Assembly: GCA_030704615.1 (NCBI GenBank)
Contig: CM060731.1
Span: 34,658,001-34,722,000 of the forward strand
Direction: 5' to 3'
Length of the DNA: 64,000 bases
Source: Takakia lepidozioides
Taxonomy: Eukaryota > Streptophyta > Takakiopsida > Takakiales > Takakiaceae
The notes beneath the pieces are model-generated. The model saw nothing but the letters and a program-made list of their open reading frames with translations, ran no database searches and was not told the DNA's origin. The position numbers and the translations under genes were made by a program. This document shows, piece after piece, positions 24,601 to 36,172 of this stretch; within the stretch, counting starts at the first letter, position 1, and every line of letters starts with the position of its first letter.

Positions 24601-25283
24601 TGGAGTTGGTAGTAAGTCCCCTTTCTTCAACCGGCACCAAGTTACAGTGACACGCTTTGTCCAGTTGAAACAAGAAGACCAACAGGATCCAGAAAACCCT
24701 CCCCCAGTGGCAGTTCTGCATGGGCGATATGGAGGTTGTGTTGGAGATCTTGCAAGCTATGATGCCTTTACTCTGGGTGGACCTTACTCCGTTCGTGGTT
24801 ACAACATGGGAGAGCTTGGTGTTGCTCGTAACTTTCTTGAGGTAGTGACCCCCGCATATCCCCTCCTTTAGGAACAGTCTAGCCAACTAGGCATGTCATA
24901 TGTCCTTTTATTCTGTATTGTTGACACTGTGCTCTTAAGCTATTGCCTTAATGTCAAGTAGTGGTGTTTTGAGAGCACTCGCGTGAGATATATTTTGATA
25001 CATTTATCGATGCTTAATTCATAGATATTGTTTTTATTTGCAGGTTGCAGTGGAGCTCCGGGTTCCAGTAAAGAAGACACATACATATGGGTTTGTAGAG
25101 TATGGCACTGATCTTGGCAGCTCAAAGGATGTACGAGGAAATCCAACTGAGTTTTTCCGGCGTGCTGGCCATGGAGCTTCTTATGGTCTAGGTGTGAAAC
25201 TAGGGGCGGTTAGGGCTGAGTATGCAAGGGATTGCAATGCTGGCACGGGTTCAGTATTTTTCCGCTTCGGAGAGCGTTTCTAG
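18636..25283 (+). CDS. TOC75: Chloroplast outer-envelope protein import channel Toc75 (Omp85/BamA family)
   Basis: Toc75 is the beta-barrel channel of the TOC complex that imports nuclear-encoded preproteins into plastids. I place nine exons: 18636-18742, 19584-20487, 20590-20859, 21800-22021, 22499-22606, 23149-23340, 23920-24168, 24587-24841 and 25044-25283, all GT-AG and phase-consistent, about 848 residues. Exon 1 (MASTMGAVLRVSS) is Ser/Arg-rich like a transit peptide. It joins exon 2 by completing an AGG codon. A glycine-rich stretch (GGDGGMGGGF to about GGGGDGGGW) matches the polyglycine envelope-targeting segment known in Toc75. POTRA-like regions follow (TKAQLEAEVENLMNCGMF, YHEEGYACAQVVNFGNLN), then the barrel with ALFSNIEVNPRPDE, FTLGGPYSVRGYN and the terminal VFFRFGERF. 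Exons 2-9 are secure by family conservation. Exon 1 is inferred from splice phase and composition. Confidence 0.93.
21465..21745 (+). mobile_element. 5'-truncated LINE 3'-end fragment in a TOC75 intron
   Basis: The coding phrase FTNFESLEAEPKAQALLG and about 280 bases around it match the reverse complement of about 25485-25775 closely. It lies just before exon 21800-22021 in the sense direction of TOC75. It is non-functional and spliced out with the intron. Confidence 0.7.
22270..22455 (-). mobile_element. Probable tRNA-derived SINE in a TOC75 intron
   Basis: Read on the minus strand, AAGCCCAGTGGTAATGG resembles a pol III A box and GTTGCGGGTTCAATCC a B box, about 35 bases apart. A non-tRNA body and then a short AT run follow. 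It lies in the intron between exons 21800-22021 and 22499-22606. No clear target duplication was found. Confidence 0.45.
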
Positions 25284-25377
25284 GTGCTTGCCTTTCTTTT
25301 AGCCCATGGTCATTTTGTAGGGTGATGTCATTTTACTTGTAGAAGTTCCATGTATGATACAAGAAGATACATGTTTA

Positions 25378-26634
25378 TCAGCATGTCTGGGTATGCGGGT
25401 TCTTCTGTGTCCGGGACTTGAGCCTGGTGACAATGTTTGTCCCAACCCCATGGCAGAGAGGGGAGAGAGCGCAGGTGAGATTGTACTCATAAGACGTTGT
25501 TTGCCGTAGCCTTGTGGCCATTGACCCCGCGCCCAGTTTGACGGGAACAAAAGAGACAGAACCTACCTCTGTCAGGGGCTGACGTTGGTAGTAAGACTCA
25601 CCTTCATATATAGAATTAATCCGGGCTTTCCAGATATCCTCTAGAAATCCCTTCACACAAGCATCAATCTGCTGTGTGTGATTTGCCCAAAAACTAGGCC
25701 TCAGGAGGGCCTGGGCTTTTGGCTCAGCCTCAAGACTTTCAAAGTTGGTAAACAGGGGTACAGGCACAATTCCCTTGATAGATTTGAAGAGAGCGTCTCT
25801 TTGGTGAGAGAACCCCGGACAGTGTATCAGAAAATGAATACTGTCTTCAGATTGCCCACACAACAGGCAATTGCACTCTCCCTTTCCTCTCTGCTTCTGT
25901 TTGCTGTTCAAAGGTAGGCTTCCTGCCCTTGAGTTTAAATTTCAGTCTAGTGCCGAGAGTGGGTAGACCCTTGAGGTCATCCAAGATGTCCTCCCCCATG
26001 TCACTGACTGGAAACAAGTTCAGGGAAGTTTTCTGCCTAACTTCATTTTCATCAGACAATCTAATGGCAACAGACATGGCTAGAGCGCAGGTGAGAGAGA
26101 GTCTGGAAGGTTTGCATCAATTAATCATGTGTCCTTCCAAACATGGCATTGGGGCATACCGTTAGGATCTCAGCATTCTGACAGAAGAGGTTTTTGCACA
26201 GCTGCAATTCTATAGATTACCATTTCTCACTACGGTGTTTCAGTTTTTCGAAGTTGATGCAGGTGTTCATTTTCTGATTTTCTGTGGCTGTTGTGTAGAA
26301 GTTTCTACAGGCAGAAGGATCGTGTTTCCTTGCACCCACTAAGCCAATGTAGTGGGGTAAGGAGGGTTCCAGGACTGTCTTTGGTGACAATGCCCACTAC
26401 TGGAAAGAGCGGCCCAAAGATGTGTTTTTGTTTGGCCATGTGTAATTTTGCTACCCAGGGCCAGATGTGCCTGGTCATGTTCCTCTGAAACTTGATTAAC
26501 TTTCTCATGGGGTATCCCTTAGATGGATTTTGAACAACAAAGATCAAATGGGGAATTTCCTTGAACAACGTACTTATAGCAAGAGTACGATTCTTTGGCC
26601 ATTTTTCCAGGAGTATTTGCAAAATTGGCCACAA
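25378..26634 (-). pseudogene. Decayed LINE (non-LTR retrotransposon) reverse-transcriptase 3' region
   Basis: Three fragments in different minus-strand frames carry the C-terminal part of a plant LINE ORF2. They are VQNPSKGYPMRKLIKFQRNM at 26305-26634, GLPTLGTRLKFKLKGRKP at 25847-26077, and the zf-RVT zinc-binding signature CNCLLCGQSEDSIHFLIHCP at about 25780-25880, followed by DALFKSIKGI. Frameshifts separate them. The 3' end matches the fragment in the TOC75 intron at 21465-21745 in the opposite orientation. No RT catalytic core is left in the window. Confidence 0.75.
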
Positions 26635-26639
26635 GTGCT

Positions 26640-28205
26640 CCTTATCAAACCTCGTCTTAAATGAAAAAGGCTTCAGCAGACAAAGGTGTCGATTACATTC
26701 TCGTTGACTGCCATGTTAACTTCTTTGGGTATGACTCTTGGAGCGTCATGTTAGGTGCCATTAGCCAAAGAAAATATGAAACCTCGATCACATGGATCCA
26801 CGGATTTTAGAGACCCACCAAAAGACACAGATGCACGTCCATACCTTTCTTGGGTCTTCCTGGAGACTGGGTAGGTGTACTAAGCATTGCAGGAAAAGGT
26901 CTCGGGCCTGGATTGGGCACGCTGGACTCTCTGCTCCATAACCTTCCCCCATAATCTCTTGCACGATGTGACCCATTCACAGCAAAGGATTGAGATCCCT
27001 TGGGCATGGTCTTCCCCTGCTTGCCTGGAGAGCTCCAGAGCAGGGTACCATCCCTGCTCTGCTCTGCTCTGTGAGTGCACCAGAAGAGCAGGGATGTGTT
27101 GTGAGATGGAATTCCAAACATAACCTCGCATTACAGATCAGCACACCACACCCCCCCCCCCCCTCCAAAAACCCTTCACTGTTACTGACCAAGTTCCTTA
27201 CCTCTGCCAAGTTAAACAACAGATAGAGGGAAAAAAAAAAAAAAAAAAAAACAGATGTTATAGATCACAATGATTGTGATCTAAGTTTGTTTGTGTGAAT
27301 GTACGATATAAGGACTGTTTGCCCCGGCAAAGTTTCGCATCCAACAAAATTCATAGGTACTCGATGGATCATTCCATGTCTGGATGATTTTCATTCGATG
27401 GCATACTATTTGTGAACGTATGTGCATGTATAATAATCACCCGTACAAAGTTTCAGATCCAAGTAAAATCATACGAATACCGAACGATTTGCCAAACAAT
27501 TGTTTCTTTTGCGAAGCCTTCCATATAACTACACCGGATTTTCACTCCAGCCCATACTTGGTCAAAACTTCACGATAGGTATCACTACAGGTTTTGGGCT
27601 TTGGGGGTTAGCGACACCGCTAGGACGCCGCGGCGTCACCAACACCCCCTTTTGGGACGGGGTAGCAGCCACAATTTGCAACCGCCCAGGCAGGGAGCCG
27701 GCAAGGCCTCCAGGCGCAAAATGGTTGGAGATAGCGACGCCACGCTACGCTTCGCCCTCCTTCGGCTTATGCGATGCCACGCCCACTCCATGCTTCGCCC
27801 TAGGGATCCTCTCCTTTGGCTTGTACAACCTTACTAAGGATCCTATCATTCGACATGAAGGGCATAGGACTATGTTACTAAAGACCGTTCAGTACCTAAA
27901 CACGTAAGCACATGTGGACCAAAGATGAGCTTGAACTAAGTTCATTCAATGGGTCATTGAAGTGATAAACGCAACTACGTGTTGTAGAGACGGAAAACTG
28001 CGTTTCGCCTGCACATGATTTTTTTTTCATTCCATTTTCAATCCACATGCTTAATGACATCATATGCAATGTGCGTGCAAAATTTGGGAGTGAACAAAAG
28101 TCATTTGGACCAAAACCATATTTTCTTCCCTCAATTGCACTCCAAAGTTGAGTTCTTTTCAACTTCATGCACTCTTCATAGAGAGTTCTGCAAAACTGAG
28201 CAAAG

Positions 28206-28267
<62 letters not shown>

Positions 28268-28976
28268 TTTTTTGTTTGGTCCAATGTTTTGCATAGATGT
28301 AGTGGTGTAAGGGTTGAATTCACAAAACAAAATAGAGCCAAAAATAAAATCATTACGCCCCTCAAATCTGTGATCATAGCTATTTTAAATCCAAATATTT
28401 AAAATTCATCTAAACTCGATTTAATTCAAAATTGGTTCAAGGGTGAGTGTGTCGTTGGGGAGAGAAATGTGCCTTTGTTTCTGTTGCATCTTTGCACATG
28501 TGTTGCGCACATACTCAACCACGTGTGGGCAAAAGATGAACTTCAACCACATTTGTTCAATGGGTGCAATAGCCATTTACCCATGAGAGGATTGTCTTTC
28601 ACAATGAACAAAATTGGTTGGCAGGATGAACGCGTCACGGATACGTGATGTTAGAACTGTGGTTTATGTAATAGCATCCATCTATCTACAAAAATGGCAA
28701 AAGACAATAAGCCCAAAGTATCTATCATCTCCAGTAAGCTCAGTGCCTATTGGCCATGGATCGTCTATGACCTATATCCATCACCATTTATGTTCATTTG
28801 CTGAAAATACATATATGTTGCAAGACGCGATTTAAAAAAATGGAGCCCCAGTATGTAAACCTACGGGAATTAGTTTAATTACCAACAAAAGCTCTTCATG
28901 TTGTGCCAATATCCTGTCGTCGACCATGTAGAAAAACAAAGATGCAGGAGACAGGGATCTAATCCGCTATTGTAAT
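26640..28976. other. Gene-free, low-complexity-rich stretch
   Basis: It contains a C run (27150-27163), an A run (27231-27251), a GC-rich island at about 27590-27800 and an AT microsatellite. No coding region is recognised. Confidence 0.5.
28209..28264. repeat. AT dinucleotide microsatellite
   Basis: About 28 uninterrupted AT/TA units, giving Ile-Tyr shadow ORFs on both strands. Confidence 0.95.
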
Positions 28977-30159
28977 TGTCAAGTTATTTCAGCTAGGAAA
29001 TAGCTAGCTTTTATGTACTGACATTTGGGATTGACCCAAGTATCAATCCAGGGGCCAATGTATGTTTAGGCCCTGGAGTGGTTATCTTCATGGCAGATCG
29101 CGGTGGGCTCATCTTTCTCGAGTTGAGCCTCACCGCGTCTAGCTATGGCGCCGTCGTGTGGATTTCCCATGGCATGGGGTGCACTTGGCTCGACTTATAT
29201 TTGAGGGATGGTTTTATATATACATGAATTTATGCTTCAGCTTTGTGAGCTCACGTGAGCTTGTGTATATTTCTTCTTTTCAACCTAGAATGCAGGGATC
29301 CGCGCATAAGCCTATCCAAAGCGGATAAGGTGCACAAACGAACAGGTTGCAGGTTTGCAATGGATAGAGAGGCGGGCAGCCTATGTTGAAGAGAGGGGTT
29401 GCATAGCTCAACGCTATGGAGTTCTAGTATGAAGTGAAGGAGATGTTAGCTATGAGTGGGCAAACTGGTGGTCGTCTTCTTCAATTGCAGGCCGAGTTAA
29501 GGAGCTACAGGAATGTGGGCTGCGCATGGGAAGCTAACGTGTTGCAGGTTGGAGATGATATGATCAGCTCCAGGTATTTCTGCCCAAAACTAGTTGTTGT
29601 GGATAGATGAGGAGAAGTGGAATAGTGGAGCTGCGAGGGGATGCATCAGAGTCTGTTGGGAGCTTTAGCTCCAAGCTCATGAAGAGGAAGAGTAGAAGCC
29701 CAAGCTAGAGGGCTGGTTTTTCTTTTGTGTAAATCAGTGCACTTATGAAGCATGTGTTGAGTTGGAGTTTCAATCTAAAACTCAGCAGTGTAAGGGCTCT
29801 TGGAGTGGCAAGAGGGGGTTGGAAGGGTAGCAGCGAGGCGCCCTAGAGCCAGGGAATATGCATGAGAGATGCAAGCACACCAAGATTGTAAAGGTGAATG
29901 ATTTCAAATTCATTTTTGTGAGCTTCACGAAGAAATGGAGCTTTTTGGGTAGCGGATAGCTTGCTTGTTGAGTTTGGGGTCCTTCTGGTGGGCCGTGAGA
30001 GCTGAAGCGAGCATAGCATCAGAGCTGGGGGCTTCGCGGAAGCCATAGCTGGTCGGCAGCAGGTGCATGAACAAACCCCAGCTCGGGGAGAGCTCGGGAA
30101 CGTGTGGGAACGTCCGGGAACACCTTGGGAACACGTGGAAACTCGTGGTGAGTTTCTGG

Positions 30160-30430
30160 GAACGCAGGGGAACAGTGGCCGTGGCCGTGGTCGTGGCCGT
30201 GGATGGGTCGTGGCGCCGATATCACGAGATACCACGGGCCCTGACCGTGGTCATGAACAATGGCCGTGGTCGTCCGTGGGCCGTGGCCGTGTCGTGGTCG
30301 TGGTACCACGGGATGTCATGAACCCAGGCCATGGTAGTGGCTGTTGAAGGGTCGTGGTCGTGATACCACGGAGTATCATGGAAGGCGCTTAAGGGCGGTC
30401 GTGGCTATAGCAGGCCGTGGCCGGGAAGCG
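30160..30430. repeat. Imperfect CGTGG(C/T) minisatellite
   Basis: Dozens of imperfect GTGGCCGTGG / GTCGTGGCC units, with TACCACGG complements interspersed. It lies inside the LTR-retrotransposon fragment. The resulting ORFs on both strands are compositional artefacts. Confidence 0.8.
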
Positions 30431-31098
30431 TGAGAAATTGTGGCGGTCTTTTTTTGTTTCGTGGGACCTTGATGGGGAGGCTGGGCTCTGATAAACAACG
30501 GTTTTGAGCTAGCTGATCCGGCAGAAAAGTCGGAATTGCCTCTCTGTTGCGTTTTAACAAAGGGGGTTACATCCCTGCATAGCTTTAGCTTCTCTTCCTC
30601 GTAGTTTTTCGCCTTCTCTATAGGCCAAGACCTTTCCGTAGGTGGAGGCAAGAAGTCAGTCCGGGTTTAAGCTGGGGTGTCTTTGTAGGAGTGACACTGT
30701 GGAGAGATTTTGGTGTGGGGGAGTTGTTGTCTTGATTTCTTGTATTTGGATCCCCTCCACACCTGCATGCTTGATTGTGTGTCATGTTAGTTTTGTGTGG
30801 GCACTTGTTTTTATAGGTGGTTGACTCGGGATTGATCGCCAATCCAACCCTAGAGCATACTGTCGATGGTGAGGCTGGGTTGATGACCAGTCAGACCATT
30901 TTTGTTTCTCATGTGGTGAGGTTGGAGGTGATGACCAGCCAACCATATGAGTGCATGCGGTGGATGCAGGTGCAGGCTATGTTAGGATTCTAGTATTTCA
31001 AACCATAAGCCGCATCAGGTTGTCTACCCGGTTACCTTGTGGCAAGGGGCTTAGGGACACGTTCATGACCGGTTGAGTGTCAGTTTGTCAACACGGAG

Positions 31099-31311
31099 GT
31101 GCCACCAATTGCTGGGAAAAGTGTCGGTACGAGCACTAGCGATACTAGTGGGTATACGAGACAAGGTGTGCGGCCACATTCACCTCCTGTGTCTTCCAAG
31201 GAAGGTTTTTATTCCGACTCTGAATCAGGAGGGTTCACGCCGACGGTGCAAATTACTCCATTGCCATTGTTGTGGGACACAATGGAGAGATGTATGGAAC
31301 CTCTATTTTAA
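31099..31311 (+). pseudogene. Gag N-terminal remnant
   Basis: The translation (SGYTRQGVRPHSPPV, then FYSDSESGGFTP, then LPLLWDTMERCMEP) aligns along its length with the N-terminus of the gag at 46732 (SGFTRRGIRFRPPSPPP, SDTGSEASS, SPLLWDDMEEMYG). It stops at 31311 and no further gag sequence follows. Confidence 0.7.
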
Positions 31312-31943
31312 GTCATTCCGGACTTTTGGCTTAAATCCGGACCAATGTTTTTTTTTCTGGCGAATAATCGTCAGATTTCGACCTGGAATCAACGACTTTT
31401 ACTAAGGAATTCTGGGATTAAAAATCAAGAAAATCGCCAGAAAGCGCCAAAGGTTAAATACCAGGAGCCAAATTTGTCTTATGTGGACCTGTCAAAATAT
31501 GACCTATGTAATATAGCCTCTTTTCCAGCTCTGTCACCTCGTTATTCTCGCCACATGGGCGTTGGGTAGAATCTATATGTCGCCCTGCCAACAATTTTGG
31601 AAAAGTGAAAAAAAAAACACGGATCTGGACCAAACTTAATATATAACATAATTAAAATTAATTCAGGTATTAATAATAATATTGTGGAGTATTGAGTCAT
31701 TTAACTTGTGAAGTTGCACAATCCCATTCATGTAACATCGAATGGTAAGTCGAATGACGTACTTTGCGTCAATAAATTATAAATATAAGATTGATTGAGA
31801 GAAGTTATTAATAAATTGATAGAGGGATGACATGTGAATTAAGTTTCAAAATATTTAGGGATCACTCACAAAGGTTCATATGACAACCAAATATTGTGGA
31901 AGAGTGTCTTGTAGATTCACCTATAAAGTCATTGAACCAAGCT

Positions 31944-32700
31944 GGAATTAGGTTTTAGGGGATAGAATTTGCTAGGGTACAAAACATAGTACTTGGTATG
32001 AAAAGAAAATATGGAAAAGTGTATGACTTGTCACCTATAAAAAAATTCTTAATGAAATATCCCAACCACAGATTGTATCCAAATTTCTATGAGGAATGTG
32101 AATCAAACAATGGAGTTTGGTTTAGGGTTTAGGGCTTTAGAAAACTATAAATGGACAAACAATTATGGAGTCTGAGTCTTTACATGGATATAACAATTTA
32201 TGAAATATTATCCCCACCAGTTTGACTGTACCCAAAATTGGAAGTAGTAAGTCAAATAAGCGTCAAACATTGGAATTAGGTTTTAGGGTATAGAGTTGCT
32301 AGGATACTAAACATAGTACTCGGTGTGAATAGAAAAGAAAATATGGGAAATGGTACAGATGACTTGTCACCTATCATTAAATTTGGGAATACAATATCCC
32401 AACCACAGATTGTATCCAATCTATGAAGAATGCGCATCAAACAATGGAATTAGGTTTAAGGGCTTAGGGTTTAGGGTTTAGAGATCTGTAAATGGATAAA
32501 CAATTATGGAATGTGAGTCTTCACACGGAGGTTGTACAACAATTTATAAATTAAATAGGCATCAGACATTTGGAAATAGGGTTTAGAGTATGGAGTTTAG
32601 TAGTGTACTAAACATATTACTCGGTATGAATGGACCCACAAATATGGGAAAGTGTACAAGTGACTTATCACCTATGAAATTAGACTTGAATGTAAGAAAT
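31944..32700. repeat. About 315-bp tandem repeat, about 2.4 units
   Basis: A unit beginning GGAATTAGGTTTTAGGG, with ACTAAACATAGTACT, GACTTGTCACCTAT and ATCCCAACCACAGATTG, recurs at about 31944, 32265 and 32575. Each unit carries short runs of TTTAGGG, the plant telomere motif, next to the unit junctions. I see nothing coding. Confidence 0.75.
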
Positions 32701-32959
32701 GGTAGTTGGAGAAACAAGGTACTGACATCAGAAAAAAAAATGACTGGCACAAAACTTGCAAAATTATTATTATGAGTCTGGATTGTACATTGTTTGGGCG
32801 GAAGCTAGGGGCAATCCCCAAATTTGAGGATGAAGCAATCCCAAATGTGGGCCTGTGGGGTGAAGGGGACGGAAAAGTCAAGCTTGAACGCGTAATTAGC
32901 CCAATGATAGACTGGTCACATGGTGCCCGTGCGGGGATTATCATCATCATTTTTACACT

Positions 32960-33215
32960 GGTCACATGGACATGAGGTTCTAGAATTGGCAACTTGTAGC
33001 GCTCGATAGAGTAACACCACCCGGAATGAACTAGGCCACACCAGTACACCTCCTCAACCAAATGCACCATCAGATGCGTCATTATGTCGAAGAATCCGGG
33101 AGGAAACCACAGCTGCAGCAACACAAGAAGGCTTGGCAAGTTGATAAGAATGAACCTTTGTATTCCTTGCAGGTGTGTCAGCACTATTAAAAACCACAGC
33201 TGTAACAAACACAAG
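32960..33215 (-). pseudogene. CACTA (En/Spm) transposase fragment, DUF4218-like
   Basis: The minus-strand frame reads LQLWFPPGFFDIMTHLMVHL, then VEEVYWCGLVHSGWCYSIERY. This matches the conserved FFD-x-M-x-HL-x-VHL ... W-x-Y-x-x-ER segment found near the C-terminus of plant Tnp2-type CACTA transposases. Only this scrap remains. An 87-bp duplication begins in its upstream end. Confidence 0.6.
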
Positions 33216-33283
33216 AAGGCTTGGCTAGTTGATAAGAATGAACCTTTGTAGTCCTTGCAGGTGTGTCAATGCATATTAAAACA
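33104..33283. repeat. 87-bp tandem duplication
   Basis: The phrase AAACCACAGCTG...CTTGCAGGTGTGTCA occurs twice, at 33104 and 33191, with a few mismatches. It overlaps the start of the CACTA scrap. Confidence 0.8.
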
Positions 33284-34454
33284 TTCTTTGATTCGTTGGT
33301 AATCCTTGATGAGACCAGCGGAGTAGAGGGTACCGCTGCAGCATATCTCACGTTGCTCGTGTTGTGGCGATCTCGTCCGCCATAGCCAGAGCTCACCGGG
33401 CTTCCTCTCCATGCTCTTGCCCAGGCAACCTCACACGCCGACTTCTCCAGGTACGCCGTCTCTTCATCTCGCTCGTCTTTCTTCAAGAGGGAGGGAGATC
33501 ATCCTACGGTTGTGTGCTTGATTAGGGATCGGCTTTATGGCGTTGTTGTAGGAGTAGGACAAGAGCGCGTGACGAGTGACTGAGGGAGTGCATTGTGGTG
33601 GTAATTCGTGGTTGAGGAGAGCTTTGGTTTCTTGGTGTGGCGGGCGTATGGCGTGAGAGTGAATTTGAGGTTGTTTTCGTTTAGTTTTAGAAGAATTGGC
33701 GTGTGTGTGAATGGAAGGAACGTTGTGTTTTTTTTTTTTTTTTTTTTTTTTCGATGTTGACGATGGATCGGCGTAGAGCTATGTGAGTTGATTTGTTGAT
33801 TGAGGTGGAGTTTGGAAAGGCGGTAGGGTCTAGATCGGGATTTTTTGCTTTTTTCCTCGGAGGCAATTGTGAGATGCGCTCGTAGAAGCCTGTGTGTTGA
33901 TTGTCTTTTAATGCTTAGAAACTGAATTGGTTCAACAATACAAATGAAAGTTACTGAGAAAAACTAATAAACAGTTCTTTTTTTTGCCAAAGAACAAAAA
34001 AAACAAAGAAAAAAAAACAAACAACAGGAACAAAGAAGAAAAACAAACGAAGGTAACAGAGCAGAACTGATAGACAGTTCTATTGTATACAAATAACATG
34101 CGGAAAAAAGAGAAGAAAATGATCCTCGTTCTGCATACTTATAGGGAAAACAATGACGTACACTAGGGAAAGAATGAATGATTTTTTTTTTATGAAAATA
34201 GAATGAGAAGTTGTTATTTAATAACTTTATCCCACAAACTTTTTACATAGGTACCAACTCATGAATGTCTAATAAAAAAATGGATGTCAGTGCATTACAA
34301 ATAGTTGTATGAACGTTTATCCAAAACAAAATTTTATTTTAATTGTAATAAATGGTGACAACCTACAAATTTTGTCGGTACATACCAATAATAGTATATG
34401 TGATTCATAAATATAATGACCAAAGTTGATACATTTATTATAGTAGTTTATTTT
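33284..34454. other. Gene-free region with a poly-T run
   Basis: GC-rich sequence at 33330-33460 with a CAG|GTACGCC donor-like site looks like a possible untranslated exon, but no ORF supports it. A T run lies at about 33729-33750 and A-rich sequence at 33985-34060. Confidence 0.3.
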
Positions 34455-35130
34455 TTTCCAATCCCTTAGGACTCCTTAGGGCCGTTCCTAAGGGCGATTA
34501 TAAATAGCAATTTACATCTTTCTATTTTCCCCCTCATAGAACTCTTTGAGTCCGTTCTAAAGAGTCATAAGAGGGACTATAAATAACAATTTACATCTTT
34601 CCATTTTCCCCCTCTTAGGACTCCTTAAGGCCGCCCTAAGGAGTCCTAAGGACATTTATAAATAATAATTTATATCTTTCCGTGTTCCCACTCTTAGGAC
34701 TTCTTAGGGCCACTCTTAGGATTTCTTAGGACCACCCTTAGGACTAAAGAGTCCTAAGGGCGGCTATATATAGCAATTTACATCTTTCCATTTTCTCCTC
34801 TTAGGAGTCTTAAGAAGCAATTATAAATAATAATTTACATCTTTCATTTTCCTCCTCTTAGAATGAGTCTTAAGGGCAATTATAATTTATAATTTATATG
34901 TTTCCATATTCCCCCTCTTAGGACTCCTTGGGGTCGCCCTAAGGAGTCCTAAGGGCGATTATAAATAATAATCTATATTTTTCTAAGGCTGCCCTAAGAA
35001 GTCCTTTTGGCGATTATAAATAATAATTCATATCTTTCCATTTTCCCCATCTTACAACTCCTTAGGGCTGCCCTACGGAGTCGTAATGGCGATTATAAAT
35101 AATAATTTATATCTTTCCAAGTGACTTTAA
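34455..35130. repeat. AT-rich satellite of inverted-repeat units
   Basis: About nine units of 60-110 bp each contain an ATAAATAATAATTTATATCTTTCC-type stretch and the dyad TTAGGACTCCTTAGGGC ... its complement GCCCTAAGGAGTCCTAA. The array is strongly hairpin-forming, and no protein is encoded. Confidence 0.75.
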
Positions 35131-36172
35131 AGTCTTAGGGATCTAAAGCTTCATTTACAAATAAAGATATCGGTGTGTCAGATGAACAATTATGATGATA
35201 TTTATTGTAAATAATTTTTTTCTTTATTTGTAATACATAATGACAACCCATATATATTCTATCAAGTCTTTGTAATGAATGCTACCATGTGACATGCAAC
35301 CATTGAGATTTTGTCGGTTACATCATTATGGGTATCTGATTAATATTCAGTTTCTCTAACTATCATAACTACTACTAACTATATTTTTAGATAAATAAAT
35401 GAAGTTGATGGAGATGATTATCTTAAATGTAAATAAATAATGGAGTTGGTGGATGTCACATTAATATAACCAACAACCATTTTAATGCTTATCAGTAATA
35501 GATTTTTATTATTATTTACAATAAATAATAACAACTTATATATTCTGTCAGTTTCCATATATCTGGTTAGTTTCTATTGGTTAGTTTCTAAAAGGCTACA
35601 TGTGGTTGGTGTGATTAATAATTAGCTTTCATAAATCTTTACAACCACTACTTATTATAATTTTAAATGAAAAGTTTGATTTACATATCTATTTAATGTT
35701 ATTATAAAGAGTATATATATGTAACTCTATTTTAACTAATTCTGGACTTTTGTTTGGTCCAGAAATAATACAAGATATATGAATAATTATAATCTATAAT
35801 AGAAATAAAGAGATATATCTATAATTATTTGACTATTTGTGCACTATATAACAACAAATTATGTAATCCTCCACACATTCTACGCAAAAATACAAGTATG
35901 TATTGTGGTCTTAGATGTCGAGAAGCCCAGAAGTTGCAATTGAAGTTTCGTCCTTGTCCTCGTCGAAAGGGTTTCGGAGAAGGGGAACGGAATGGAAATT
36001 GTCCCTTGAGCACTCCACATCCTGAATGGAATTCACACATAACGAAGGGATTACCGCGGAACATATTTCCAATGAAGACGTCGTTTGACAGGAAAGTCAT
36101 AATCCGCAGATTTTCTGGCCTGGAGTAAAACAAGAACATCAGACCCAGTACTAAGGAAAACAAAAGGACGAG
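35131..36172. other. AT-rich DNA at the left edge of the degraded gene cluster
   Basis: Mostly A/T up to about 35820. A minus-strand frame at 35825-36163 is open for 112 codons but is unlike any protein I know. It could be a 3' exon of the cluster or chance. Confidence 0.35.

Larger units (their letters stand above)
28977..31320 (+). mobile_element. 5' fragment of an LTR retrotransposon related to the methyltransferase-bearing element
   Basis: It starts TGTCAAGTTA, as the LTR at 50392 does on the minus strand. Near 29101 it shares GCTCATCTTTCTCGAGTTGAG with that LTR. From about 30640 it aligns with the reverse complement of 46760-47170 (for example TTTTGGTGTGGG, TTGATTTCTTGT, CACCTGCATGCTTGA, GGTGAGGCTGG). 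It ends in a diverged gag start at 31099-31311. Everything after about 31320 is missing, so this is a truncated relative on the opposite strand. The middle (29290-30640) has no counterpart that I could find in the other element. Confidence 0.7.

Noticed and set aside
27590-27840. GC-rich island as a small gene
   Set aside because: ORFs in two overlapping frames are both low-complexity and have no supporting motif.
29843-30347. Arg/Pro- and Gly/Arg-rich ORFs on both strands
   Set aside because: They translate the CGTGG minisatellite; no domain and no start context.
28977-31320. CRISPR-like interpretation of repeated GTGG units
   Set aside because: Units have no constant spacer length and this is a plant nuclear context; simple minisatellite.
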